Below are positions 33,376 through 45,439 of a DNA stretch of 64,000 nucleotides, piece after piece. The DNA comes from Cynocephalus volans (Eukaryota > Chordata > Mammalia > Dermoptera > Cynocephalidae). Each line of letters begins with the position of its first letter. Position 1 is the stretch's first letter. The notes below the pieces were generated by a model. The model searched no databases, had not been told where the DNA came from, and was given only the letters and a program-made list of their open reading frames with translations. The position numbers and the translations under genes are program-made. The stretch spans positions 2,505,535 to 2,569,534 of the forward strand of contig NC_084471.1 in assembly GCF_027409185.1 (NCBI RefSeq), written 5' to 3'.

Positions 33376-35560
33376 ACTTATGTAACACTCCAGCATTTAT
33401 TGTAGTGCAATCCTATTGGAAATAAATTTTCTTGGTTTTGTTTAGCTGCAAATGTCTTTATTTCTCATTCATTTTTGAAGAATAGTTTTTCTGGACATTG
33501 AATTCTTGGTCGACAGATATATCCCCCTCCCAGTGGTTTTGATATGTCTCTCCGATGTCTCCTGCCTGCACTGGTTCTGAAGAGAAGTCAGCAGCGAATC
33601 CATCAGTGTTCTCCTCTATGAAAGGGGACATTTCTGCCTTGCTGCCTTCACAAATTTCTCTTCCTCTTTGTATTTCAGAGATTTGACTATCATATACCTA
33701 ATTTTGATTTATTATGTTTATCCTGCTGTGGATTGTTGATTTAAATCGATCTGCATATCAATGTTCTCACCAAATTTATTTACAAAGTTTTGTCCATTAT
33801 TTCTTCAAAAATGTTTTTCGACATCACATTTTCTCTTTTTTTCTCTCTGGGTCTCTAATTACACCTATGTTGGACTCCTTCATATTGTTTCAAAGGTCTC
33901 TGAAGCTTTTAAATATTTCTTCAATCATTTTTCCATCAGTGTCTCAGATTGGACAATTTCTAATGATCTGTCTTCAGGTTCACTAATTCTCTCTTCTGCT
34001 ACTTCCAATCTGCTGTTGAACCCATCTGGTAAATTTTCAATTTATTTTCTGCTTTTGTATTTTTCACCTTCAGAACTACTATTCTCTTTCTATGGTTTTC
34101 ATTTCTCTGTTGAAATTCTCCACTCATTAATTCCACACTTTCCTCTAGTTATATGGACACATTAATAACAGCTCCTTTGCAGTCTTTGCTAAAGCCAGCG
34201 CAGGGCTGTCTCAGAGTTGGTTTCTCTGCCCAAATTTTCCCTGAGCACAGATCACACTTTCCTGTTTCTTTGCATGTCTAATACATATCAGTGGAAAGCT
34301 TGTCATTTTAAGTAATATGTTGTGGCTGCTCTAAAATACCTCTTATTCTTTTAAAAAATCCTTTTCTGTTTTGTTTTGTTGTTACAGAAGGCAGTTAATT
34401 TGCCTGCTTTCAAATCTGTCTTCCCTGAAGCGTGTAGCTGGTGATGTCTCTGCTTAGGATTTTTGTCGTTCTTATCTTTCTGTCTACTGACTATGCTTAT
34501 TTTTCTGTTGTTATCTTTTTGGCTTCCAGCTATACTTATTTTTTATCCTGGCCCCAGGTATTATAAATCCCACTATGGTATAGTTTAGTGTTCAGCCGTG
34601 TATTTGGGCAGTGTTTACACTCAGGTTTGGGGGCTCACCTGCTGTCTGGCTCCCTTGCTTCTAAGACACCCCCTATGTTTGGTTGCTCTGCCTTCCCACG
34701 TTCATCCTCAGGACAGAATGGCTTCCTCTGTCAGCAGCGTGGACTCTGTAGGTCAGGGCATGAGCTCAGACAAAGGCACGGAATTCTTGCAAATGTCATC
34801 GTTTCCGGTCTAATATCTGTCTCGTTCCTGCAGGCTTCCGTGCTCACGTGCTGACTAGTGGTCAGCCAGGGATTTGGGCAAAGTTTAACTCAGATTTTAG
34901 ATCTCAGCCCCTCTGTGTGCCCTTGCTTACAAAAGTTCTCCTTGCATTTCCAGCTGCTCTGCTGCTCTGAAGACTGTCAACTGCCACCGCAGGCTGGTAA
35001 GGCTGTGGTTTTTCTATCACCACAAGTTGGGGCTTAGGCAGCAGCCTCAGGCCAGAAGCCACAAAATTGCGGTTCGTACCTGAGCCAGGAGCACCTTTCA
35101 CAGGTGAGTTTGCCTCACTCTTCCTGCCTTTGTTCATTCCCAGAGCTTTTACACGCCTGCCTAGAACCACTGTGTTGGATTTTAGAATTGTTACCTAGGG
35201 GAGGAAATGTCTAACCTCATTGTCGTTTTACGGTTTGTATTCCTTCCTGAATCTCCAAAATTACTATTTTTAATCTCCAGGATTGTTATTTTTTTTTCTG
35301 TCTCTCTTTTAGTATTTCCCTGAGTAAGAATCTTTTGGGAGTACAATCTCTCCATTCTTATTTTTCTGAAAGTATCTTTATTTTACTACAATTTTCAACA
35401 TAAATCTTTGCTAGATGTGGAATTTTAAGTTGGAAAAGATTGATTTTTCTCTCCCAGGACTTTCCAGATACTCTGCAGCTGTCTGGCTCCCAAGCCTGTT
35501 GTGGTCTGTACACATGCGTGTGTCTAGCTTTTGTCCAGTGCACCTGCAGCATGGGCCGAG
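33376..35560 (-). mobile_element. Old L1, antisense, third segment
   Basis: 'gcatttattgtagtgcaatcc', 'tttgaagaatagtttttctggacattgaattcttggtcgacag', 'cagcgaatccatcag', 'ttatttcttcaaaaatgtttttcg', 'ggtctctaattacacctatgttgg' and 'caatctgctgttgaacccatc' follow old L1 antisense order. A second copy of the 'gtctttattt..tggaattttaagttggaaaag' motif appears at 35,365-35,450, so the distal part may be a second insertion or an internal duplication. The part at 34,600-35,200 is GC-richer and only weakly assignable. Confidence 0.6.
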
Positions 35561-36335
35561 CTTCACCGGATGTTTCTTCTGTTGATCTTGGTGGCGCTGC
35601 CTGATAGGTGGCCGGTGGGCAGGTTGGCCGGGAACTGCTTTTGATGCCTCAGCTGGGGCTGGGGTGGCTGGGCCTCACCTCCTGTGTTCTGGAGTCTTCC
35701 TGCCTCCTCGCCCAGGCTGGTTCCCATGGTAGCTGGGCATATGGGCACACAGGGCGGCAAATTCTGAAAAGCCAGCACTTCTCAATGCCTGCCTACATCA
35801 CACTTGCTATTATTTGGCCAAAATGAGTCTTTCAGCCAAGCTCAGGAGCATGTGGGACAACACAGAGAGTCGTGAGCCACTGGGGCGGAGGCTACAATGA
35901 CCCACCATAGTGAGATTCTCATCCCTGGGTCTCCTTCAATCAGGGCAATGGCTCAGGTCTATGGTCACACTGAGTCTCTGAATATGTCTGCAAGTGTTCA
36001 GGGTGCTGCAGCCATGCTACACTGCTCCATAACTAATGCTGATCCGCCCCACAGAACCTGCACCATGGAACCTTCCGGAACGCACAGACTGGCCATGCAG
36101 GAGACAGTCTGAATCTGTGCTGCACACAAGCGATGACCCAGAGCCTTGCCAGTGGACAGTTGTACCTCTCCCACGGAGCCTCCAGCTCTGAGATTTTGGG
36201 ATGCAGAACCCAACTGCCCTGTGGCCCTTTAAACAGAACCTTCAGGAAAATCCCAGCACACATCCAATGTGTACATGCCGACAACTCCTGAGCCCTTGCT
36301 GCCAGAAACTCAGTTACTCCAAGGAGCACTGGAAC
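35561..36335. other. Single-copy sequence, nothing recognised
   Basis: GC-rich sequence after the L1 island, with short overlapping frames only. Confidence 0.4.
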
Positions 36336-36450
36336 ATTCATTTATCAAATCTATACCAGGCTCTGGAGAGACAAAGAAAAATGCTGCAGCCCCTTCTTCA
36401 AGAAGGAGAAGCTTATGCCTGGTGGAAGAGGGAGACGAGGGTGTACACAC
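36336..36450 (-). mobile_element. L2 3' end fragment
   Basis: 'attcatttatcaaatctataccaggctctggagagacaaagaaaaatgctgcagccccttcttcaagaaggagaagctta' is the reverse complement of an L2 3' end (..agctcc..aaggcagggac..ccagcgcct..). Confidence 0.55.
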
Positions 36451-36794
36451 GTCTGACGCTGCACAGAGGGACAGAGAAGTGAACTCTCAGGCAACCACAT
36501 TTAAAAGCAGGACCAGGAGCCCTTCCCTGAAAAGCCAAAAACAGAATTTAGACCGAGAGAGAGCGAGTGTCTCACAGCCAAGGGAGAGTTTAAAGAGGGG
36601 ATCGGGTAGGAGGGACTTAATCTGTGACAGGAGTGGGAAGACAGACATAAAGGGCACAGGTCCCTGGACTCAGCGGAGTGAGCGAGCGGGGCTGGGGGCT
36701 CCAGCTCCCGGGGCGGGCTCCTGCCTTCCTCCTGCTCAGAGGCTGGCACGTTCGGGCGTCTGCTGTCTGGGGCTCCTGTTGCTCTTGCTCTGCG
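36451..36794. other. Single-copy sequence, nothing recognised
   Basis: Contains overlapping frames of 139-184 codons without recognisable domains. Confidence 0.35.
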
Positions 36795-37095
36795 GGCTCC
36801 TTCATGATTTATTTTTAACTTAGTTTTCATTGTGGATATGTAAGTTGTACCTGTGATGTTTTGATAACGCACAAACAGTGAAATGATTACTACAGTCAAG
36901 CGAACCAGCAGACCCCTCACCCTCCACAGTCACTGTCTGTGTGAATCTGGTAAGGACACGAAATCTATTCTCAGCAAGTTTTCAGTGTACAGCACAAGGC
37001 TGTTGTCTGCAGCTCTCCTGTGCACACCAGCTCTCTGGACTTCGAATTCACATGTGCAAGTTGACTGCACAGACCCCTCTGCTCCACGCACCTTC
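36795..37095 (+). mobile_element. L1MA-type 3' UTR fragment
   Basis: 'tgtgatgttttgataacgcacaaacagtgaaatgattactacagtcaagcgaacc' and 'atctattctcagcaagttttcagtgtacagcacaaggctgttgtctgcag' follow the common L1MA-type 3' UTR order. Confidence 0.7.
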
Positions 37096-38864
37096 CCTCA
37101 GGAGGTGGGTCCTGGGCCCTAGGCAGACCCTGGCGGACCCCTGCCACCCGGCCTGTGACCTGGTTTGGGCTCGTCTCTCAGTAGGTGGAAGGGAGGTCTT
37201 CGGTTTGAATCCTTCTCATTTTAGGCAGTGATGGCTTTGAGTGGTCCTCCTGCTCTGCCCAATCTTTGCTGAGACATTGCACAGACATGGCACGGCTCCT
37301 TCGTATGTGGGTCTGGGTCCACTGTGGCCCACAGGTGTCCAGGGAGGGAGGGAGGCAGCACCCAGGGAGCCCATGCCTTGGAGAAGTAAAATGACATAAA
37401 ACAATGCCTGAAATTCACCCTCCACACTGGCTTGGCAGTTCGGGGACCCTGGGTCTACCAGACACTGCTGCAGCAGCGTGTGGGTGAAGGCCACACAGCA
37501 AGCCACAAGGATGTCAGATGCAAGTGTCAACTGGATTTTCAAAAAGCCTGATTGGAGAGAAAAGCAATAGCAAGCTCCAAACTTCTATTTCCAACATATC
37601 CTAAAAGCAGGATGTTCCAGGCTTAAGTCTTTGTCACAATCGGATTAGGATAAATTATGTGGCGGTAGGCGGCGACCCCAGGATCTCAGAGGTCCAACAA
37701 AAGTTGCTCACTCCCTTCTCCACGCCCCTCCACTGCAGGGTGGCCAGCTGGGGTCTGCTGTCCCTCACGCCCTCTGCATTTTGGACTCAGGCTGAACTGC
37801 CCTTGGAGGGATATGCCCGTTTGGTGGCAGTGGAAAAAGAGAACGCCAAAAGAAGACAGTGGCATGACTGGATGGCCCTGAGAGCTCCTGTTCAGAGGTG
37901 GCTGAAGTCACTCTGCTCACATTTCATTGTCAAGCAAGTCCCACAGCCAACAGGGCGGGGATGGGAACCCTGAGCTGGGGACAATGATTCCACTGTCCTC
38001 CACCCAGCTTGTGACCAGTGCCCGGGGGCTGCGGGAGTGGTTATCAGATGTCGATCAATACACTGATGGAGGGTTACTCAGACATCCAAATTGCACAGGT
38101 GGCTAATGTTTCACAAGAGGGGACATGGCCAGGCGAAGTTAGCAGGTGAGAACGGCTAATTCGTGTTGACTATTCACATGCGCCCACGTGCCAGAGGGGT
38201 GTGGCAACAGTGTGTTTTCTACTGTTCCCTTCCATGCTTCTTCCTTCCATGCATTAGTGAACCTGTCCTGTGTTGACGGTGGCATGATGTTGTTCCAACG
38301 ACAAATACCAGCGAAGGGGAAAATACCAATCAGGGAGCACACGCAGCGGCCAGAGCCCCTTCTGCGGTCGTGTGCACCATGGACAGACCTGGGACCCGGC
38401 TGCTGCCCCAGAGACCCTGGTCCTGGGAAAACCACTCATCCCACCTTCCGCTGGCCACCACGAGTCAGACACAAACCACTGTGCCTTCCAGGGACTCAGT
38501 GAGCACAGTGATGACCATTTCCATGACAGGAGGCTGCCTTCGGGGCCAAAGGATGGGGTTTATGTGTCTATAAACAGGCTCCAGTGACTCTGCGGGAACC
38601 GCCCTGAGTTCTGCTCCTGGCAAACACCAAAGATGACATTTTGTATCCACCAGAAAAGATCACATAGACACTTACAAGCCAATGAAAAGGACTGTTATAC
38701 CGGAAAGCATTTTCCGGCCCCGTGTCTGTCTGCAACCTCTCTGCCCGTTGACTGCAGCTTTCTCCCTTGTTCTGAGGATGCGGGACACAAACCCGCCATC
38801 CACAGTGCTGCGTCGTGGTCATCAGCACTGCAAGGCAGGCTTTCCATCCCAGCAGGTCGCGGGG
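37096..38864. other. Single-copy sequence, nothing recognised
   Basis: Mixed GC, short overlapping frames, no repeat family or exon with confidence. Confidence 0.4.
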
Positions 38865-39258
38865 CCCTTCCTCAAACACCCCCAGCCCTGCCTCAGGGCC
38901 TTTGCTCCCACCTGCCATTCCACCAGGAACACCCCCAGGACAGGCCCAGGGCTCCCTCCCCCCAGTCCTGCTTGTCTTTTCTGGATACCTGTGGTCAAGA
39001 TCGTCCCTGACCACCCCACGTCCACAGCACGACCCCACCCTACATCTACCCCGACCCCACCTCTGTGTCTCTCCCGTGGACTCCGTTTGTCTGTCCGCCT
39101 TCCTCTTCCCTGGCTGCCCTGCATAAGAACACAAATCAGCATTCAATGTCATGTTCACTGCTGGGTCCTCAATGCTCGGATCGGTGCCCAGTGCACCTCA
39201 GATTCTCCATGAGCGTGCAGTGAGTGAGGGAGCAGGTGAACGAATGAGCGAATGAATG
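38865..39258 (+). mobile_element. L2 LINE 3' end
   Basis: 'ccctgcctcagggcctttgctcccacctgccattccaccaggaac' then 'tgctgggtcctcaatgctcggatcggtgcccagtgcacc ... gaacgaatgagcgaatgaatga' match the L2 3' end order. Its + and - frames of 100-196 codons are chance. Confidence 0.8.
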
Positions 39259-39326
39259 ATTCCCACTGTCAGGGAAGGGCAGGGCTTTGAAAATGGCAGC
39301 ACATTTGGACGTCCAGCAGCCGCTGA

Positions 39327-39574
39327 CACCTGTCGGAGGCAGAGCCCAGGTGGGTGGCACCTGTCAGGGGCAGAGCCCAGGTGGGTGGCACCTGTCGGGG
39401 GCAGAGCCCAGGTGGGTGGCACCTGTCGGGGGCAGAGCCCAGGTGGGTGGCACCTGTCGGGGGCAGAGCCCAGGTGGGTGGCACCTGTCGGAGGCAGAGC
39501 CCAGGTGGGTGGCACCTGTCGGAGGCAGAGCCCAGGTGGGTGGCACCTGTCGGGGGCAGAGCCCAGGTGAACGG
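39327..39574. repeat. 31-bp minisatellite, eight copies
   Basis: Unit: cacctgtcgggggcagagcc then caggtgggtgg. Copies begin at 39,327, 39,358, 39,389, 39,420, 39,451, 39,482, 39,513 and 39,544; the last decays at gtgaacggc. Units differ mainly at tcggagg/tcagggg/tcggggg. Each unit has CACCTG and CAGGTG as inverted E-box cores about 20 bp apart. All six frames stay open through it, which explains the 63-127-codon frames here. Confidence 0.97.
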
Positions 39575-41610
39575 CAGCTGAGCCACCTTGACCAAGAGCA
39601 GGTACGGCCCCTCCATGTAAGCACAGTGGATACTGTGTTTGGTTCTTTCCAAAGTGTACCTGTTCTCTAGAGGATCTTTTTCCTTTCCAAATTTTTGTTA
39701 AAACATATTTTTAAAATTTGAATCACTTTCTTCGGAGTCCAATTTTGACAGCTCTGCTGTCTGTGCTCCCAGGCTCTGGTTCTGCTGATTCTGGATCGGG
39801 CACAGTCTCTTCTGTGTTTTCTGGTTTGTATGGGACTTGTGTTTGGGGGATTTTGCAGAGGGCCACCTGTGTGGCTGGGTGGAGGGTATGTCCCTGCACG
39901 TGCACATTTCTGGACTGATGAGGGAATGAGGATCCACCTGGATCGCAGCCCTGGGTGAGAGCAGTCCTGGAGGAGGTCAGGTCCTGGGCGTAGGGAGTTC
40001 CTAACTGTCTCCTGTGCTGGCAGGTGGAGTTTTGGCTAACTTACCCTTTTGCTGAGGGTGTTTATAAGGGTGTGTGTAGGGGGGCTCGGCCTCATAAAGG
40101 GCTTCAGACCTCCCCTGCTCTGGGTGCCGGGCTGGGTTTTTTCTGTTTTCCTGACATCTGGCAGTAGCCAGCACCCACCTGCTTACCTGCTGCTCACCTG
40201 CCTGTGGGCCAGCGGCTGGCCAGCACCACCCCCATCCTGGCTCCCACAGCTCCCTGAGAGCCCGACCTCCTGTCCTCCAGTTGGTTTGCTCTGTGTAACC
40301 TCGAAGGCAAGTTCCGGGGGTCTGTGGGAGAGGGTGTCAGATGATCTCACCTGTCATTTTGTGGAAGCCACTTACTTGGCATGTTCCAGAAATGAGCTGA
40401 TTTGTCCTGTCTGCCATGAACCCTCCCAATCCCTTCCTGGGCTCTATAAGGGACAGCAGAGGAAATGTGAGATTCACGGGGTGGCTCCAACCCAAGCCCC
40501 ACATCCACCCCTGCCCCCTAAAACCCACCTCTGCACTGTTGTGGGTGCAGGTCCCATAGCCTGTTGCAATGCAGACCCGTCAGCCCTTCCTGAGCCCCTT
40601 CCAGGTGGGATAACCTGAGCCCCCAGCAGCAGCTCGTCCAGGACACAGAACGAGACACCTGGAGTCGGAGACTCGCACAGACACACACCTCCCAAGATCA
40701 AACAAGCATCATAAGGCTGTTGGGGAAAACAAAACTTTCTCTAGCGTAATCTGGTAGAGCAAGACTCCGCTAATAGATGTAAACTTCTTGAGCAGAACAT
40801 TTTCCCACACTTTCTGGAACATTTGCATGCTCACAGCTTCCCTGGGGTGGGTATGTCCCTGGAGCGGTGAGGACCCAGACTGATCTCTCTCCGGGCCTTC
40901 TGTAAAGCACAGTCACCAGGAACAGCTTTGCCAGGATGACCTCAAGTAACGCACATCATTCACCCTGAAATAGATCACAGGCCCCCCACGAGGGCAGAGC
41001 TGGCTGTCCTCCTGCTCGCGTTCCCCTGTTCCTGGGGGTGGGGGCTGCCGAGGCTGGGGGCTGCAGAGAACAGCCAGCTCACCTGTAGCTCTGTAGCTTG
41101 GACACCTGCCCCAGAGACTTTGACCCTGAGTATTTCCTGCCGCTGAAGCCAAGGCACCTTTGAGCAAAAGGATTGAGCAGACCTTTTTTTCTGGATAGAA
41201 GCAACTGGTTTAGAAATTCCTTGTTTTAACTTTTTCCTAGAAGAATGCAGAAAAGTCTTGAAGGACCCACCCAAACAGCCATAGCTACCCTTGAGTGGCA
41301 GTATCAGAGGAGTTTTCCTTTATTCCCTTTTGCTAGTGTTTTTCTTGTTTTTTTTTTTCATGAAAGGGGAATCTCTACATAGAAGAAAAATGGCCTTATT
41401 GACAGTGGTTTGTGGCTGGGGAAGGTGCCGGGTTATCCACGCTGCGGAGCTGCCGTTTCCACGTTCCTCACCTCCCTGGGGCGTCGGAGCCACCTGAGCA
41501 CCCCGCTTCCAGCACCCGCTCCGGCCTGGCTCTCAGTTACACGGAACATTTCCCAACACGGGGGGCCGCCCCCAGCCTCAGCGCAACCCGGGATGATGGA
41601 AGGGGCTCTC
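39575..41610. other. Single-copy sequence, nothing recognised
   Basis: No gene or repeat family assigned. The 189-codon + frame at 40,049-40,618 has no recognisable domain and is probably chance. Confidence 0.4.
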
Positions 41611-41925
41611 TGGCCGTAGTTAACGGGAAGTTTATGAACTCAGAGCAGAAAAGTAAGTTTAATTATGTGAAAGTCAGAAGGCTCATTCCCTCACGGTGAC
41701 TTATGACACTTAGCCTCTGTGCCGTCGCAGTCTACATGAGGGTAAAATTGGTTACATTTGAAGAATTAAATTGATAACTTGACCGAATCCATTTCATTAA
41801 CGAATCTGTCATACTTGCTGTTAATGATGGCAAGTGCTGGGACAGGAACTGACAACAGCCCTTGAAAAACTGGGCAGATGGAGATTACCTCGGCTGGGGT
41901 CATGCATTTAACGCCCCTGCACCCG
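41611..41925. other. AT-richer single-copy block, possible conserved element
   Basis: It stands out from GC-rich neighbours and holds several ATTA/TAAT-type sites close together (gaattaaattgataac, tttcattaacgaatc, gctgttaatgatgg). No repeat family was recognised. Regulatory function is only a guess. Confidence 0.35.
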
Positions 41926-42420
41926 AGCCAGCTGCGGTTCCGTCTCTCGCCCCAAGTTCCTGGGCTGGAAGAGGGGGCTCTGGCCAGTGGGCAGGAAGGG
42001 GCGACAAGCTGGGGCCGCCCCAGAGCTCCACGGAGGAGGTTTCCTGGAGGGATGTCAGCGTCCGAAGGCGCTTCTGGAGGTGGGTTCAGGCGCACGGCGT
42101 CCTGTGAACGCCCATGAAATGCAAAAGTGAGCGCTGGCCCTGAGCCCATGCTGCCCTCCTCAGAGCAGGGACATGGGCCAGTTCTGGGATTGAAGGGTCT
42201 GGAACTGGACAGGCCCGCTGGCCGCAGCCTTGTCCCCCGCTGGACTGAGCTGCTTTGCGTCCCAAGGGGATGGGAAGGGCTTTGCAGGGCCAACCTCTTG
42301 CCGATGCTGACGCTGCCAATGTCTGGGGTCTTAACAGACTGAGTGTCACCCTGAAGGCGGCTCCCAGGGCGGCCCCTCCCCCTCTCCCTCCACAGGAGCC
42401 CCCGAGCCCCAGCCAGGACC

Positions 42421-42700
42421 CACCCAGCGAGGCCGCACGAAGCTGAGTCCAGGCCTCTCCCTGGGTGTTTCCTTCTTTTCTGTCTCTGGAGAGACGCGTC
42501 GCTGGGCAGGAGGGCCGTGCTCAGAGGAGGGTGGCCCCGGGGAGACCGGTGGAGATTTGGGGGGAAGGCTCCACTTCGATGTTTGGAGAAGACTCACGGC
42601 AAAGACAGTCCTCACCACCAAGCTCTCGCCACGCTCCCCGAGCCCTCCTCGGCGGGGCCCCAACCGTGGGTGGCTTCTGTCTGTCCTCGCCGAGTCCAGC
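42421..42700. promoter_or_regulatory. CpG-dense patch
   Basis: I count 19 CpG in 280 bp of GC-rich sequence, far above the flanks. No TATA element or clear first exon is visible beside it. A weak CpG island or a GC-rich exon remnant are both possible. Confidence 0.4.
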
Positions 42701-45430
42701 TTTAGCAAGAATCCCACTAGGTCAGTTTAGAGAGAACTCCGCCTGCTATGTCTGGCCAAGTTCCTCCTCCCCACCTTTGAAGTTAAAGTCTTGGCCCCCT
42801 GCAGCACAGTCCCCCGCCTTTGACATTCCTCAGTCATTTTCTACCCACTGACCTGCTCTCAGCTGTGAGCTCCAGCGTCGTCACCGTGTGTGGAGCTGAG
42901 CCCGTCTCCCCCATGTTGCGACCATCTTGATGCTTCTCACGACATCCTCAGTAAAGTCTTCCTCACCAGTCTAAGGTGTCAGAATAATTTTCTCTTTAAC
43001 ACCCCCCTCTGTGGACAGCGAGGATGCCCCCTCCTCAGCCCTGAGGATGCTTCATCCTCCGCCCTGAGATGGGGCCGGGTGGTGCAGGGCCCAGACGAGG
43101 CGTCTTAAGCCCCCTCCCAGCAAGAGACCCCGAAGGAGGCGCCGTCACCACCAGCAGATCGATTAACAGCGGCTGTCTGCAGGGGCCACCTGGCCACCCA
43201 CCTACGCAGTGAGGAAGGAGACTGACTCCCTCCCTGAAGTGCTGGCAGAAGGAATAAATGAGGTGACATGGGTAAAAACAGAAAACACATGTGGTTATTA
43301 TGTCAGAGTAATACACGACCCTGGGTACAGGAGGAAGAAAGAAAGGACACTCAAGGTGCAGCACAGTCCCCGAAGACACTAGCAGCCGAACGGAAGGCAT
43401 GCAGGGCCCCACGAGACAGGTGGGCACAGGCAGGAACACGCGTGCCCTCTGGGCGGTGGAACTGTAACAGAGCCACGCTGAGCAGAGCTGTGGCCAGAGG
43501 GGCGTCCTGCTCCACTTCAGGGACCCTGGCCTACACACTGACGTGAAGTGGCGGGACTGTGCTGTGTGGTTAGACCCTGCATCTGGGGTCTGTGGTGACC
43601 AAGACACAGAAGGACACCTGCACCTCTGGACACAGACCCGGGGGCTCCAAGCAAACCCAGGACCAGAGATGCTTCCAGTAAACCTGCACGGCCAGTGCTG
43701 GGTCTGTGCCAGTTCCTGCAGCTCCTCCTGTCCCCACAGGCAGGCACTGTCCTGGGAGCAGGAGAGCAGTGAGCAGGGTGGTGGGTTCTGCGCCCTCAGG
43801 CTCTTACACTTGAGGGCGAGGCGGCCAGTAGGTCAGGATGAGGGAAGCAGCACTGGGCGGGCAAAGGGGACAGAGTCAGCCACAGATGCCCTAATGGGGC
43901 AGCCAGGACACCTGTGCAGGGGGCAGGACGGCTGTGTCCCAGCCCTGCTCCTTCTGCCCAGGAGGTGGCACCATCGTCCCCCTGCTCTGCACCCCTTCCT
44001 CCCTTTTTCATCCATCTTGCGTGATTGCACCCACGTGTGCCCACCACCCCGGACCCTCCCCCACCCCAATTCTTCTTCTCCCTGGGACGGGTCAACTTAG
44101 GCTGTCTAAGGGAGCAGGGACCGTGGCCCAGGGACCTCTCTCAGGCCCCTGCAGAAGAGCTTGGGCTGGGGTTTGGACTGGGGTCTGCTGGGGCTTCTGT
44201 CCCCAGCATCTGCCCAGGGACTCATGAAGGAGGTGAGGGGCAGAGCCCCACAGAGGCTCCTGCTCACTGGTCCTGCCGGGGGCACAGTGCCCCCCATCAG
44301 CTCAGACTGGCAGGACAGGCTGACCCAAGGACCACTCTCGGGGGGAACGTGCAGAGGCCCCACCTCTTCCTGCTGAACACCAAGGCATCTCCAGGCTCTC
44401 GGGTCCTTACTTTCCCTGGGGGGGGGCAGTTTCAGGAGAAGCCACTTTGGGTGCCAGCCTCTCAAGCTGACCACAGAGCCCCGGGTAGTTCGCCAAGGCA
44501 TGCCTCCATGGGAGCAGCTGGGGGCCCCAGCCCTGCCTGGCCTTTATGGCATCCCTAGGGCCCCCAACTGACAGGAGAGGGGCCACCTGGGGTGTCCTGT
44601 GCAGCTGCAGGCCTGCCCTCTGCTGCCTCCCTCCTCCCAGGACAAGCCCAGCTCCTGGCGGGAAGTGCTGGGGTCTTGTCTCCCCATCTCAATGGCTCCA
44701 AAGACCAACGAAGCCTCCTGGAAATGAAACACAAATCTTCAGATGGCCCGTGGCCTACCCACCTGGCCACAGCTGTCCAGGGTTGATATTTTACAAAGAG
44801 CAGCTGGAAAATGGCAGGTGTAACTCCCCCCATCCAGGTGGGCTTAGGTGGGGGTCTCCAGGCAACATGAACTCTCTGAACTCCAAACACTGCTCCTTAG
44901 AGATCTGAGTGGATTTCTCTGGAAAGGGGTCATTTAGACATGGATCTCCCGAGCGGGCTCTGCGTCCCTGTGTCCTGGGAGGAGGTGAATGCATGTGGTA
45001 GGCAGCCAGCCTGCCCACCGGCCACCTGGATTTCCCTGCCCGGCAAGGGAGAAATGAACAGAACAAGATGCATCTCAAGTGGCTGCACACCTGACCTGCG
45101 GAAGGCCCGGGACCGGCCTCTGCGTGGGGGGTGGCAGTTCACACAGGGGCACGACAAACACCCATAAGTGACACTGCAGCCAGGTGCCGTCAGCTCACCC
45201 AGTTGGGCTTCATCCAGGAAAATGCAAATGGCTTGTGCACTGCGCACTGTGAGCGCATCCGTAGGAGCAGGCGGTGCGAGCGGACCACGGGCACTGTGCC
45301 TTGGGAAGAGGTCCATGTCGCTGCGTCTGCTCTGATGAGGGGCTCCCTGTGCTGACCCCACACCCGCCTGCTGGCCCCACCGGCCACGCTGGCTAGAGCC
45401 CCTCTTCCAGGACACCACGGCCAGGGAACA
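42701..45430. other. Single-copy sequence with one L2 fragment
   Basis: 43,738-43,858 resembles antisense L2 ('aggcaggcactgtcctgggagcaggagagcagtgagcagg ... gccctcaggctcttacactt'). The rest is GC-rich with overlapping chance frames of up to 190 codons. Confidence 0.4.
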
Positions 45431-45439
45431 AAAGCCATG

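Noticed and set aside
33761..34165. 134-codon + frame rich in Phe and Ser
   Set aside because: It is the antisense reading of old L1.
39198..39670. Frames of up to 127 codons on both strands with a repeating GGRAQVGGTC / DRCHPPGLC pattern
   Set aside because: They are readings of the 31-bp minisatellite, open in all six frames.
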